Positions 28,611-38,007 of a DNA stretch of 64,000 nucleotides are shown piece by piece. Below the pieces are notes generated by a model. The model saw only the letters and a program-made list of their open reading frames with translations, searched no databases and was not told the origin of the DNA. How positions within the stretch are numbered: the first letter of the stretch is position 1; each line of letters opens with the position of its first letter. The translations under genes and the position numbers were made by a program. The DNA comes from Cryobacterium sp. (lineage in GTDB: Bacteria; Actinomycetota; Actinomycetes; Actinomycetales; Microbacteriaceae), in contig NZ_JAJAYI010000073.1 in NCBI RefSeq assembly GCF_026786305.1, forward strand, positions 17,919 to 81,918, written 5' to 3'.

Positions 28611-29597
28611 TCACCAGCGCGGGTGGATCTGCTCGCGCAGCAACCGGTCGTAGATGTTCTGCACGCCCTCGTTGAAGGCGAGGTCGAGCGGTTCGGCCAC
28701 GCCGGCCGTGGCATTGCCCTGCACCTGCGCGACCGAGCGGGCGCCCGGAATAACGGCGCTCACCCCGTCGATCTGGGCGACCCAGGCCAGTGCGGCCTGC
28801 GACGGACTGAGGCCGGCCGGAGCGAGGGCGGCGAATTCGGTGGCGGCCTGTAGCCCCACTTCGAAGTCGACGCCGGAGAAGGTCTCGCCGACGTCGAAGT
28901 GGCTGCCGTCGCGGTTGAAATTGCGGTGGTCGCTGTCGGCGAACACGGTCTTGCGCGAATATTTTCCGGTGAGCAGCCCGCTGGCCAGCGGAACCCGGGC
29001 GATGATGCCGACCCCGGCAACACGCGCGGCGGGCAGCACCTCATCGAGGGGTTTGAGCCGAAACGCGTTCAGAATGATCTGCACCGTGGCGACGCCCGGG
29101 TGGCGGATCGCGGCGAGGGCCTGGTCGCAGGTTTCCACGCTCACGCCGTAGTTGCTGATGACGCCCTCGTCGACGAGGGTGTCGAGCGCGTCGTAGACCT
29201 CGCCGGAGTCGAAGACAGCGCTCGGCGGGCAGTGCAGTTGCACGAGGTCGAGGGTGTCCATGCCCAGGTTCGTTCGCGACCGGTCGGTCCACTCGCGAAA
29301 GTTCGTGAGCACAAAGTTCTCGGGCAGTTGTTCGGCCCGGCGACCCATCTTGGTGGCGACGGTGAGCTCGCTGCCCGGGGCGTCATGCGCGAGAAAATTC
29401 CCGATCAGGCGCTCGCTGCGACCGTCACCATAGACATCCGCTGTGTCAAAGAACGTTATTCCGGCATCAGCGGATGCCGCGAGTACCCCGGTAGCGTCGT
29501 GGTCCGATACTGCTCCCCAATCGGCGCCGAGTTGCCAGGTACCCAGGCCGATAACGGAAACGGTGCGACCGGTGCGACCGAGGGTGCGTTTTTGCAT
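28611..29597 (-). CDS. Aldo/keto reductase (YajO/IolS-like group)
   Basis: A 328-residue reductase of the longer AKR type. It begins MQKRTLGRTGRTVSVIGLG and has Asp and Tyr in FFDTADVYGDGRSE, Lys in VATKMGRR and His in LVQLHCPP. The C-terminal SAVIPGARSVAQVQGN is the NADPH-binding segment. It differs clearly from the two AKR5-type enzymes nearby. Convergent with the preceding reductase gene; the 142-bp gap between them holds no recognisable feature. Confidence 0.9.
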   Translation of the reverse strand: MQKRTLGRTGRTVSVIGLGTWQLGADWGAVSDHDATGVLAASADAGITFFDTADVYGDGRSERLIGNFLAHDAPGSELTVATKMGRRAEQLPENFVLTNFREWTDRSRTNLGMDTLDLVQLHCPPSAVFDSGEVYDALDTLVDEGVISNYGVSVETCDQALAAIRHPGVATVQIILNAFRLKPLDEVLPAARVAGVGIIARVPLASGLLTGKYSRKTVFADSDHRNFNRDGSHFDVGETFSGVDFEVGLQAATEFAALAPAGLSPSQAALAWVAQIDGVSAVIPGARSVAQVQGNATAGVAEPLDLAFNEGVQNIYDRLLREQIHPRW

Positions 29598-29697
29598 GTA
29601 TCCAGCTTAGGCATCGGGTGCGCCTCGGTGCCGGAGGATTTTGTTGCTGCTCGGACCTGCGACCCAGACATTTTGAAAGGCCCCAGCAAGGACGCGG

Positions 29698-31002
29698 CTA
29701 GCGGCTCCCGATGCGCTCCGCGATCAGCGGCCCGCCATCCTGCACGAGCTCCCCCGGGTCGCCAATGCGCCAGGCCCCCTCAACGGCCTCGAGCGCGCGC
29801 GCGAACCGCTCGGGCTCATCGGCGCTGAGCGTAAACAGCGGTTGGCCCTGAACGACGGTGTCGCCGGGCTTGGCGTGCAGGTCGATTCCGGCCGCGTGCT
29901 GCACCGGATCCTGCTTGCGCGCCCGCCCCGCACCGAGCCGCCAAGCGCCGATGCCGAACGGCAGCGCCTGCTGTTCGACCAGCACACCGGACCGCTCGGC
30001 GTGCACGATGTGAGTCTCGCGCGCGACCGGCAGCGCGGCCTCCGGGTCGCCGCCCTGCGCCCGAATCACGGCGCGCCACTTGTCCATTGCCCGGCCGTCC
30101 CTGAGGGCTGCGGTCACGTCGACGTCGGTGATTCCCACCAGGGCGAGCATCTCTTCGGCCAGGGCCACGGTGAGTTCGACCACATCGGCCGGGCCGCCAC
30201 CGGCGAGCACCTCGACCGACTCGCGCACCTCGTTGGCGTTGCCGATTGCACAGCCCAGCGGCACATTCATGTTGGTCAGCAAAGCCGATGTCGCCACCCC
30301 GGCGTCCTCGCCGAGCTCCACCATCGTGCGTGCCAGCTCTCGCGACCGCTCGATGTCTTTCAGAAAGGCGCCGGAGCCGAACTTCACGTCGAGCACGAGC
30401 GCGCTCGTGCCCTCGGCGATCTTCTTCGACATTATCGACGACGCGATGAGCGGAATCGCCTCGACCGTGCCGGTGATGTCGCGCAGGGCGTAGAGCTTGC
30501 CGTCGGCCGGAGCCAGGCCGCTGCCGGCCGCGCAGACCACGCCGCCGATCTGCTGCAATTGCTGCCGCATCTCGGCATTGGTCAGGTTGGCTCGCCACCC
30601 CGGAATCGACTCGAGCTTGTCGAGCGTGCCGCCGGTGTGGCCGAGGCCACGGCCGGAAAGCTGCGGCACGGCCGCGCCGAACACCGCGACGAGCGGCATG
30701 AGCGGCAGGGTGATCTTGTCGCCGACGCCGCCGGTGGAGTGCTTGTCGGTGGTCGGCTTGCCGAGCCCGGCGAAGCTCATGCGTTCGCCGCTCGCGAGCA
30801 TCGCCATCGTGAGCCCGCGAATCTCGTTTCGGGTCATGCCGTTCAGAAAGATCGCCATGGTCATGGCGGCCATCTGCTCGTCGCCGACATAACCGCGCGT
30901 GTAGGCGTCGATGAGCCAGTCGATTTGTGGGGTGGTCAGTTCGCCGCGGTCGCGCTTGGTGTGAATGAGGTCGACGGCGTCAAACGCTTCGATGGTGGTC
31001 AC
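29698..31002 (-). CDS. deoA: Thymidine (pyrimidine-nucleoside) phosphorylase
   Basis: A 434-residue nucleoside phosphorylase, full length. The family signature SGRGLGHTGGTLDKLES is present, along with the phosphate-binding KHSTGGVGDK and substrate-contacting SSIMSKKIAEG. It splits thymidine, and in many bacteria also uridine, to base and (deoxy)ribose-1-phosphate. It starts with GTG at 31002 behind a GAGGAG site. It is the last gene of the nucleoside uptake/salvage operon, directly after cytidine deaminase. Confidence 0.95.
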   Translation of the reverse strand: MTTIEAFDAVDLIHTKRDRGELTTPQIDWLIDAYTRGYVGDEQMAAMTMAIFLNGMTRNEIRGLTMAMLASGERMSFAGLGKPTTDKHSTGGVGDKITLPLMPLVAVFGAAVPQLSGRGLGHTGGTLDKLESIPGWRANLTNAEMRQQLQQIGGVVCAAGSGLAPADGKLYALRDITGTVEAIPLIASSIMSKKIAEGTSALVLDVKFGSGAFLKDIERSRELARTMVELGEDAGVATSALLTNMNVPLGCAIGNANEVRESVEVLAGGGPADVVELTVALAEEMLALVGITDVDVTAALRDGRAMDKWRAVIRAQGGDPEAALPVARETHIVHAERSGVLVEQQALPFGIGAWRLGAGRARKQDPVQHAAGIDLHAKPGDTVVQGQPLFTLSADEPERFARALEAVEGAWRIGDPGELVQDGGPLIAERIGSR

Positions 31003-31016
31003 GTTGGAGACTCCTC

Positions 31017-31064
31017 AGGAAGCGGTGGTGTTAGGAAGCGGTGGTGTTAGGAAACGGTGGTGGC
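31017..31064. repeat. Three tandem copies of a 16-bp unit over the cdd gene end
   Basis: Copies at 31017-31032, 31033-31048 and 31049-31064 begin AGGAAGCGGTGG (the third has one A/G change and a divergent last base). The third copy and the first bases of the stop lie within the end of cdd, and the others fill the cdd-deoA spacer. The duplications therefore copied the terminal codons and stop of cdd and lengthened the spacer before deoA. Confidence 0.93.
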
Positions 31065-31466
31065 GCGGTACTCGGCGAGTTGGCGCGGCCCGAAAGCATC
31101 CGGCAGCACCTCGTCGATGGTTTTGACCCCCGAGACCGTTTCGAGCAGCATGCCCGGCGCGGAGTGTTCGTAGAGCAACTGCCGGCAGCGACCGCACGGC
31201 ATGAGAATGCCGCCAGTGCCGTCGACGCAGGTGAAGGCCACGAGTTGGCCGCCGCCGCTTCGATGCAGGGCGGAGACCAGACCGCATTCCGCGCAGAGGG
31301 TGAGGCCATACGAGGCGTTCTCCACGTTGCATCCGCTGATTACTCGCCCGTCATCGACCAGAGCCGCGACACCGACCGGAAACTTCGAGTACGGCACGTA
31401 CGCGGTTGCCATGGCGGCGAGAGCGGCCTCGCGCAACGCCGCCCAGTCGACGATCACAATGGTCAC
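31047..31466 (-). CDS. cdd: Cytidine deaminase
   Basis: A 139-residue tetrameric-type cytidine deaminase that converts (deoxy)cytidine to (deoxy)uridine. The zinc site is clear: CNVENASYG, then LCAECG with catalytic Glu, then PCGRCRQLL with two cysteine ligands. The frame runs upstream into the permease gene, but the GTG at 31466, overlapping that gene's TGA (GTGA), is the natural coupled start. It prepares imported cytidine for phosphorolysis. Confidence 0.93.
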   Translation of the reverse strand: MTIVIVDWAALREAALAAMATAYVPYSKFPVGVAALVDDGRVISGCNVENASYGLTLCAECGLVSALHRSGGGQLVAFTCVDGTGGILMPCGRCRQLLYEHSAPGMLLETVSGVKTIDEVLPDAFGPRQLAEYRATTVS

Positions 31467-32761
31467 TTGATGTACGGCTTTCCGTCGGCGGCGGGCGCCC
31501 GCGAGCGGCCGACGAACCCGGCAACGGCGAAGATCGTCACGACGTAGGGGAGCATGAGCATGAATTCGCTCGGCACCGGCGAGCCGATGATGCCGAGCAC
31601 GTTCTGCAGGTTGGTTGCGAAACCGAACAGAAGCGCCGCGAGGGTGGCCTTGATCGGATGCCACTGGCCGAAGATCACCGCGGCGAGGGCGATGAAGCCC
31701 ATGCCGTTGGTCATCTCCTTGTTGAACGCACCGACCGCGCCGAGCGTGAAGTACGCTCCGCCGAAGCCGGAAACGACGCCGCCCAACGTGACGGCGATGA
31801 AGCGGGTGCGGTTGACGTTGATGCCGACCGTGTCGGCGGCTTGCGGATGCTCCCCCACGGCCCGCACGCGCAGGCCCCATTTGGTGCGAAACAGACCGAA
31901 ATACACCACGGCAATGGCTACGTACATGACGTAGACAATGATGGTCTGGCGAAACAGGACCGGACCGATGATGGGGATTTCACTGAGCAACGGAACGTCG
32001 AGACGGGGAAAGACGTCCGGTGAATTGAGATTGGCGCTGGGAGCGAGCACCTGCGAGTAGAGAAAGCTGGTGAGGCCGATCACGAGCACATTGAGCACGA
32101 CACCGACGATGACCTGGTCGACGAGGTACTTGAGCGCGAAGGCGGCGAGCACCATCGACACGAGCGCCCCGGCTACCATTGCCGCGAGCAGGCCGAGGTA
32201 CGGGTTGCCCGTAGCGGAGGCGACGACCGCCGAGCTGAAAGCTCCCGCGAGTAGCTGGCCCTCGATGGCCACGTTCACCACGCCGGCGCGTTCCGACAAC
32301 ACACCACCGAGAGCACCGAAGATGAGCGGGGCACTGAGGGTGACCGTTCCGATCAGGAGTCCGGGCACCGGAATCGTGGAACCGGACGCCGCCCAGGCCA
32401 GAAACCCGACCAGAAACAGCAGCGCGAACAAAATGGAGAACACGATCGGAATCTTGGTGTGGCGGTAGACCAGCCACGCCGATGCTGCAGCCAGGAGCAC
32501 GAGTACGATGGCGACGAACACTCCGGTGACGAAGGTCGGCAGGGCAACCGCGGGCAGCTGGATTACGTCACGGGCTTGCGACAGGCGAAAGGTGCTGAGT
32601 TCACCGCGCTGGCCGCGACCGAGTACGACGAACAGGAACAGCGACAGCACGGCAAAGCCGCCGAAGGTGATCGGAATCTTCCAGCTGCGAATCGCCGCGG
32701 TCGGCTTGATGATCGGGGCTGAAGCCGCCACGGGAGCCGTGCTCTGTGTGAGAGTGCTCAT
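31463..32761 (-). CDS. Nucleoside ABC transporter permease (second subunit)
   Basis: A protein of about 432 residues with eight to ten helices, of the BMP-associated permease family (YufQ/NupQ type). Conserved blocks include APLIFGALGGVLSERAGVVN, then VNVAIEGQLLAGAF, and GLRVRAVGEHPQAADTVGIN. Its long N-terminal extension before the conserved part has two or three extra helices. The ATG at 32761 overlaps the preceding permease stop (ATGA); the frame open to 33247 is a shadow. It forms a heterodimer with the upstream permease. Confidence 0.92.
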   Translation of the reverse strand: MSTLTQSTAPVAASAPIIKPTAAIRSWKIPITFGGFAVLSLFLFVVLGRGQRGELSTFRLSQARDVIQLPAVALPTFVTGVFVAIVLVLLAAASAWLVYRHTKIPIVFSILFALLFLVGFLAWAASGSTIPVPGLLIGTVTLSAPLIFGALGGVLSERAGVVNVAIEGQLLAGAFSSAVVASATGNPYLGLLAAMVAGALVSMVLAAFALKYLVDQVIVGVVLNVLVIGLTSFLYSQVLAPSANLNSPDVFPRLDVPLLSEIPIIGPVLFRQTIIVYVMYVAIAVVYFGLFRTKWGLRVRAVGEHPQAADTVGINVNRTRFIAVTLGGVVSGFGGAYFTLGAVGAFNKEMTNGMGFIALAAVIFGQWHPIKATLAALLFGFATNLQNVLGIIGSPVPSEFMLMLPYVVTIFAVAGFVGRSRAPAADGKPYIK

Positions 32762-34050
32762 TTCGCCACCACCTCGTTGGTCTTGCGCGCCTTGACGGCG
32801 CGAATTGCGGGTTTCTTCGTGGTGCCGGGCGTAGGCAGGTGGAACATGGCGCGCACCAACGGCGGGGCCGCGATGAACAGCACGATGAGTGCCTGCACGA
32901 CCACGACGATATCGATCGGCACACCCTCGGCAGCTTGCATGGCAAACCCACCGGCTTTGAATGCACCAAAGAGGATTCCGGCCGCGAAGATTCCCCAGGG
33001 TCGTGAACGACCCAGCAGGGCGACCGTGATGGCGTCGAAGCCGATACCGGCGTCGATGCCGGCCCCGAAACCGGTGGTCACGGTGCCGAGTACCTGGTTG
33101 ATGCCGGCCAAGCCCACGAGCGCGCCCGAGATGGCCATGGCATACATGTAGACGTTCTTCACGTTGATGCCGGCGACCCGGGCCGCGCTCGGGTTCTGCC
33201 CGACAGCGCGAAACTGAAACCCGAGATTGGAGCGGCTGAGCAGCCACCAGACGAAGATCGTGGCCGCGATGACCGTGAGAAAACCGGCGTGCAGGTTGTA
33301 CCGCGGTCCGAACAGGTCAGGGAACACCGCGGTCGGCAACATGGCCGGTGTTTTCGGGTTGTTGCTGCCGGGCGCCTGCAGGGCGCCCGGAGTGCGCAGC
33401 AGAAACTGGATGAGATACAGGGCCACGAAGTTGAGCATGATCGTAACAATCACCTCGTGGGCTCCGGTGCGAGCCTTGAGCAGGCCAACGATTCCGCCCC
33501 AGATCGCACCGCCGAGCAGACCGGCCAGAATGGCGACAATCAAGTGGATGCCGGCCGGCAGCTCGACCGCGAAGGCAACATACCCGGCGGCCCCGGCGGC
33601 GATGAGCATCTGCCCACGACCACCGATGTTGAACATTCCCACCCGAAAGGCGAGTCCGACGCCGAGACCGGCCGCGATCAGCGGCGTCGCGAACGTGAGT
33701 GTCTCGGTCAATGGACGAATGGCGGTGAGAAAGTTGTTGGCGCGAAAGTTATAGATGGCACCCTGAAAGAGGGCGGAGTACGCCCCCGCGACGGCGGCCC
33801 AGACGGCCTGCAGCAGGTCGCCCGGCCGCGAGAAGAAGTACACCGCCGTCTCCTGCACGCGTTCGTTGGTGAAGGCGATCAGAACCGCGCCGACAATGAG
33901 CGCGAACACGACGGCCAGGACGGAGATCATGGCGCTGCCGCCGGTGATATCGCGCAGGGTTTGGGTCCAACGTTCAGACCCGTCCTTCTTCACGTTGCCG
34001 GGATCCGGAGCTGCCGCAACCGCGGCTGCCGGTACTGACGTGTCACTCAC
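32758..34050 (-). CDS. Nucleoside ABC transporter permease (first subunit)
   Basis: A 430-residue membrane protein of the YufP/NupP type. Typical blocks are TFATPLIAAGLGVGLAFRVG, FNIGGRGQMLIAAGAAGY and FQFRAVGQNPSAARVAGIN. It pairs with the permease encoded next, and the four-base overlaps on both sides (with the ATPase gene upstream and the second permease downstream) tie the subunits into one translational unit. Confidence 0.93.
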   Translation of the reverse strand: MSDTSVPAAAVAAAPDPGNVKKDGSERWTQTLRDITGGSAMISVLAVVFALIVGAVLIAFTNERVQETAVYFFSRPGDLLQAVWAAVAGAYSALFQGAIYNFRANNFLTAIRPLTETLTFATPLIAAGLGVGLAFRVGMFNIGGRGQMLIAAGAAGYVAFAVELPAGIHLIVAILAGLLGGAIWGGIVGLLKARTGAHEVIVTIMLNFVALYLIQFLLRTPGALQAPGSNNPKTPAMLPTAVFPDLFGPRYNLHAGFLTVIAATIFVWWLLSRSNLGFQFRAVGQNPSAARVAGINVKNVYMYAMAISGALVGLAGINQVLGTVTTGFGAGIDAGIGFDAITVALLGRSRPWGIFAAGILFGAFKAGGFAMQAAEGVPIDIVVVVQALIVLFIAAPPLVRAMFHLPTPGTTKKPAIRAVKARKTNEVVAK

Positions 34051-35567
34051 AGTAAGGCCTTCGTTTCGGGGGCGTGTTCGCCGGCCATCATGAGGCCCAG
34101 CGTGGCACGGGGGGTGTTGCCGGGCACGATTCCAACGATTTCTCCTCGATACATCACCGCGATGCGGTCCGCGAGAGCGACGACCTCGTCGAGCTCGGTG
34201 GATACAACAATCACCGGAATGCCGGAGTCGCGGGTTTCAATGATGCGGGTGTGTACGAATTCGATCGAACCGACATCGAGCCCACGCGTCGGCTGTGCCG
34301 CGACAAAGAGGCGCAGCTCACGGCTCAGTTCACGTGCAAGAACAACCTTCTGCTGGTTGCCACCGGACAGCCGGCCGGCTTCCATCTCGCTACCCTGCGA
34401 GCGAATGTCGAATTCCCGAATTTTTTCAGCGGCGAACGTGGCTCGAAAACCCAGTTGCAGGTTGCCGGCCTTCACGAACGGCGCCCCGGAGCTGCGGTCG
34501 AGCATGAGATTCTCGGCGATGCTGAAATCGGCGATCAGACCGTCTTCGGTGCGGTCCTCGGGAACGAACCCGACGCCGGAATCGAGAATGTGCCGCACGC
34601 TGTAGCCGCGCAACGGTTTGCCGTCAAGTTCGATCGACCCGGTGACGTGGTGCTGCAGACCGAGCAACGCTTCGGTCAGCTCGGTTTGACCGTTACCCTG
34701 CACACCGGCGATCGCGAGCACCTCACCGGCCTGCACATCAAAACTCACGCTGTTGACGACGATCTGGTTGCGGGAGTCGATCACCGAGAGGTTTTTCACC
34801 GATAGGGCCGTTCCGCGCAGTTCGGGGGCGTTCTTGTGCACGGTCAATTCGACGGCGCGGCCGACCATGAGCGAGGCCAGCTCCGCGTTCGTCGCGGTCG
34901 GCGACGCCTCACCGACGACGGTTCCCAGGCGGATGACGGTGATGCGGTCCGCCACAGCGCGCACCTCCCGCAGTTTGTGCGTGATGAACACGATCGAGGT
35001 GCCGGACTCGGCGAGCTGGCGCATGATGATCATGAGCTCGTCGGTTTCTTGCGGCGTCAGCACAGCGGTGGGTTCGTCGAACACCAGCACCCTGGCATCC
35101 TGGGACAGCGCCTTGATGATCTCGACGCGCTGCTGCACACCGACCGGCAGGTCTTCGATGAGGGCGTCGGGATCGATGTCGAAGCCGAAACGGTCCGAGA
35201 TCTCTCGCACCTTGGCCCGGGCGGCGCTGAGATCGAGGCGGCCGCCGAAGGTGGTCTGCTCGTGGCCGAGCACGACATTTTCGGCGACGGTGAACACGGG
35301 AACGAGCATGAAGTGCTGGTGCACCATGCCGATTCCCGCTTTCATGGCGTCGCCCGGCCCGGCGAACTTCTGCACCGTGTCGTCAAGCAGGATCTCGCCC
35401 TCTTCGGCGATATACAGGCCGTACAACACATTCATCAGGGTGGACTTGCCCGCGCCGTTCTCGCCCAGAAGGGCGTGAATTTCACCTGACTCGACCGTGA
35501 GGGAGATGTTGTTGTTGGCCACCAGCGCACCGAAGCGCTTGGTGATACCGCGAAGTTCGAGCTTCAT
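34047..35567 (-). CDS. Nucleoside ABC transporter ATP-binding protein (double NBD)
   Basis: A 506-residue fusion of two nucleotide-binding domains, as in YufO/NupO and RbsA. NBD1 has Walker A GENGAGKST and Walker B RVLVFDEPTAVLTP, with a degenerate signature (LPVGVQQR). NBD2 has the usual degenerate P-loop (GVQGNGQTE) and a good signature LSGGNQQKVVLAREL. This asymmetry is normal for the family. It energizes purine/pyrimidine nucleoside import with the two permeases and BMP lipoproteins of the same operon. Confidence 0.94.
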   Translation of the reverse strand: MKLELRGITKRFGALVANNNISLTVESGEIHALLGENGAGKSTLMNVLYGLYIAEEGEILLDDTVQKFAGPGDAMKAGIGMVHQHFMLVPVFTVAENVVLGHEQTTFGGRLDLSAARAKVREISDRFGFDIDPDALIEDLPVGVQQRVEIIKALSQDARVLVFDEPTAVLTPQETDELMIIMRQLAESGTSIVFITHKLREVRAVADRITVIRLGTVVGEASPTATNAELASLMVGRAVELTVHKNAPELRGTALSVKNLSVIDSRNQIVVNSVSFDVQAGEVLAIAGVQGNGQTELTEALLGLQHHVTGSIELDGKPLRGYSVRHILDSGVGFVPEDRTEDGLIADFSIAENLMLDRSSGAPFVKAGNLQLGFRATFAAEKIREFDIRSQGSEMEAGRLSGGNQQKVVLARELSRELRLFVAAQPTRGLDVGSIEFVHTRIIETRDSGIPVIVVSTELDEVVALADRIAVMYRGEIVGIVPGNTPRATLGLMMAGEHAPETKALL

Positions 35568-35616
35568 TCATCCTGAATTCTTGGGTCGAGCATGGCGGGG
35601 ACTGCACGAGGGTAAT

Positions 35617-35651
35617 GAAATGGGGAGGCCAATATCCGGCCTCCCCATTTC
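35617..35651. terminator. Perfect hairpin between the BMP lipoprotein and ATPase genes
   Basis: Arms of 14 bases (35617-35630 and 35638-35651) pair perfectly around AATATCC. The hairpin lies 7 bp after the binding-protein stop, inside the operon and before the ATPase gene. Such internal hairpins usually cause partial termination or protect the upstream message so that the binding protein is made in excess. There is no strong T-run, which favours stabilization or partial read-through. Confidence 0.8.
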
Positions 35652-35658
35652 ACGTAGC

Positions 35659-36768
35659 CTATTTCTGCTTGGGCGAAGCGGGCGATTCGACCGTGATCGA
35701 ACCGTCGATGATGCCGGCCTTGATGCCGTCAACGTCATCAGATATCGTCGCAGACACCTTGGACTCGAAGTCGTGGAACGGTGCGATGCCCACTCCTTCG
35801 TTGTCGAGGGTTCCGACGTAGGCCGTCACGTCGAACGTGCCGGATCCGGAGGCCGTCACGACGTCAGACACGGCGAGCTTGATGTCCTTCAGAATGCTGG
35901 TCAGGAACAGGCTGGAACCGGCCGGGTTGGTCTCGAACAGGTCGGCGTCAACACCGACCATGGCGATGTCCTTGCCCGAGCTCTTGATCGCTTCGATCGC
36001 GCTCAGAAAGATCGGTCCACCAACGGGCAGGAGCACGTCGGCGTTCTGGTCGATCAGGCCCTGCGCCTTGGCGAGGGAGTCGACGCCAGCAACGAAGCCA
36101 CCGGTGAATGAGCCGGTCTGCGAGGCGACGTCCCAGCCAATGGTCTTTACGGCGGTGCCGTTCTTCTCGTTGTAGTACGCGACGCCGTCAGCGAAGCCGT
36201 CCATGAAGATCGTGACCGGGGGGATCTGCAGTCCGCCATAGGTGCCGACGACGGCGGTCTTGCTGTAACCGGCTGCGACATAGCCGGCCATGAAACCGGC
36301 CGGGGCGGTGTCGAACAAGATGGGCTTGATGTTCGGCGCGTCAACCTTGCCGTCAAAGTTGAGGTCGGCATCATTGTCGATGATGGCGTAGTTGACTTCG
36401 GGGTTGGCGAGAGCCGACTCGACGGTGGCCGCTGCGAGGTTGAACCCGACGGTCACGATGAGGTTGCAGCCCTGGTCAACGAGGTTTTGCACGTTCGACT
36501 GGTAGTCGGTCTCCGCAGCGGACTCGACCGTTTTCGGCGTGACGCCGAGGGCGTCTGCAGCCTCGTTGAGGCCCTCGAAGCCGAGCTGGTTGAAGGACTG
36601 GTCGTCGAATCCACCCTGATCGGACACCATGCACGGCAGAAAGTCGCTGGCAGCGGCAGAGTTGGTGTCATTGGTGGCGGCGGGCGCCTGGGCACAGGCC
36701 GAGAGCATCGCCACGGTGCCAAACATTGCAAGACCGGCAAGTACGGTCTTACGGGTCGAAATTGTCAA
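35659..36768 (-). CDS. BMP family nucleoside-binding lipoprotein (first)
   Basis: A 369-residue Bmp/PnrA-type binding protein. The signal peptide ends in the lipobox LSAC with Cys25. Family blocks include VSDQGGFDDQSFNQLGFEG near the mature N-terminus, FMAGYVAAG in the centre and a terminal region ending DGSITVESPASPKQK. It binds nucleosides outside the cell for the downstream ABC permeases. An AGGAGGTCC-type site precedes the ATG. It is a paralogue of the next gene upstream, with clearly different sequence. Confidence 0.94.
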   Translation of the reverse strand: MTISTRKTVLAGLAMFGTVAMLSACAQAPAATNDTNSAAASDFLPCMVSDQGGFDDQSFNQLGFEGLNEAADALGVTPKTVESAAETDYQSNVQNLVDQGCNLIVTVGFNLAAATVESALANPEVNYAIIDNDADLNFDGKVDAPNIKPILFDTAPAGFMAGYVAAGYSKTAVVGTYGGLQIPPVTIFMDGFADGVAYYNEKNGTAVKTIGWDVASQTGSFTGGFVAGVDSLAKAQGLIDQNADVLLPVGGPIFLSAIEAIKSSGKDIAMVGVDADLFETNPAGSSLFLTSILKDIKLAVSDVVTASGSGTFDVTAYVGTLDNEGVGIAPFHDFESKVSATISDDVDGIKAGIIDGSITVESPASPKQK

Positions 36769-36910
36769 GAGGACCTCCTGGATGCTGCCCAGCTAGATCG
36801 CGCGGGCATCGTGCGGTACACGTTACCGAATGAAACCCTGCGCAGATGAGCAATGTGCGTGCGCGACCGAGTCGTTACCAAGCCGCGACATTGCGGACAC
36901 AATTCTCCTC

Positions 36911-37975
36911 TTATTGGGGTGAACTGGGTCCTTTCACCGCGATGATCCCGGCTATGATCGCAGCCCTGATCTGGTTCATTTCGTCCACGAGTTCAGCAGA
37001 AACCAGGGCGGCCTGATCGTGGAAATCGGCGATCTCGACGCCGCCGTTCTTCAGAGTGCCCACGAAAGCCGTGTTGTCGAAGGTCCCATCGAGGTCGGCC
37101 CCGATGGTCTCCACCACTGCGGCCGACGTGTTCTTGAGCACGCTCGTGAGCACGACCGACTGAAATTGTTGCGGCAGCGTGACGTAGCCGTCGTTGTCGA
37201 CCCAAATGATGGAGACGCCCGGTGTCTCGATCGCGGCAGCGGCCGCACCCTGCCCGACCTGACCGGCCACCGGCAGAATGATGTCGGCGCCCTGGTCTAT
37301 AAACGACTGGGCGAGGGCCTTGCCCTTGTTGACGTCTTCGAAGTCACCCGTGAAACTACCATCCTGGGTGTCTTTGTTCCAGCCAAGCACCTGCACATCA
37401 GCCCTGTGCTTGTCGTTGTACATGGCGACACCGTCGACAAAACCGTCCATGAACAGGGTGACGGGTGGCTGGTTACCGCCGCCGAACGTCGCCACGATGC
37501 CGGTCTTGCTCACGCCGGCTGCGAGGTAGCCGGCCAGAAAGGACGCCTGGGCGGTGTCGAACACGATGGGTTTCACATTGGGCGCATCGACGACCTCGTC
37601 GACGATCGCGAAGTGCACGTCGGGGTTGGCGGTCGCCTCGGCGAGCGTGGCATCGGCGAGTTCGTAACCAACGGTGAGCACGAATTGGCAGCCGGTGGCG
37701 ACGGCCTGACTCACGTTGGGTGCCAGGTCCGTCTCCGACGTCGACACGATCGCGTCGGTGTTGATGCTGTACTTCGTCGCCGCCTCCTGCAGGCCTTCCC
37801 AGCTGGACTGGTTGAAGGAGCGGTCTTCGAGACCGCCCGAGTTGGTGACCATGCGGGCGCAGTAGGCGGGGGCATCCGCTGTTGGGCTCGAGACCGGGGT
37901 CGGCGCTTTGGCGCACGCCACGAGGAGCAGGACGGAGACCGCGGCTACGGCGGGGACTGCGATCAAACGGCGCAT
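36911..37975 (-). CDS. BMP family nucleoside-binding lipoprotein (second)
   Basis: A 354-residue paralogue of the neighbouring lipoprotein, with signal peptide and lipobox LVAC (Cys21). Shared blocks are MVTNSGGLEDRSFNQSSWEG, then PIVFDTAQASFLAGYLAAG and GGNQPPVTLFMDGFVDGV. Where the first copy has DVLLPVGGPIF, this one reads DIILPVAGQVGQGAAAA, so ligand preference may differ. It is the first gene of the operon. The 142-bp gap to the next gene holds no recognisable element apart from its leader. Confidence 0.92.
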   Translation of the reverse strand: MRRLIAVPAVAAVSVLLLVACAKAPTPVSSPTADAPAYCARMVTNSGGLEDRSFNQSSWEGLQEAATKYSINTDAIVSTSETDLAPNVSQAVATGCQFVLTVGYELADATLAEATANPDVHFAIVDEVVDAPNVKPIVFDTAQASFLAGYLAAGVSKTGIVATFGGGNQPPVTLFMDGFVDGVAMYNDKHRADVQVLGWNKDTQDGSFTGDFEDVNKGKALAQSFIDQGADIILPVAGQVGQGAAAAAIETPGVSIIWVDNDGYVTLPQQFQSVVLTSVLKNTSAAVVETIGADLDGTFDNTAFVGTLKNGGVEIADFHDQAALVSAELVDEMNQIRAAIIAGIIAVKGPSSPQ

Positions 37976-38007
37976 GGCACTCCTTCACACTGAACTCGAA
38001 TTTTACG

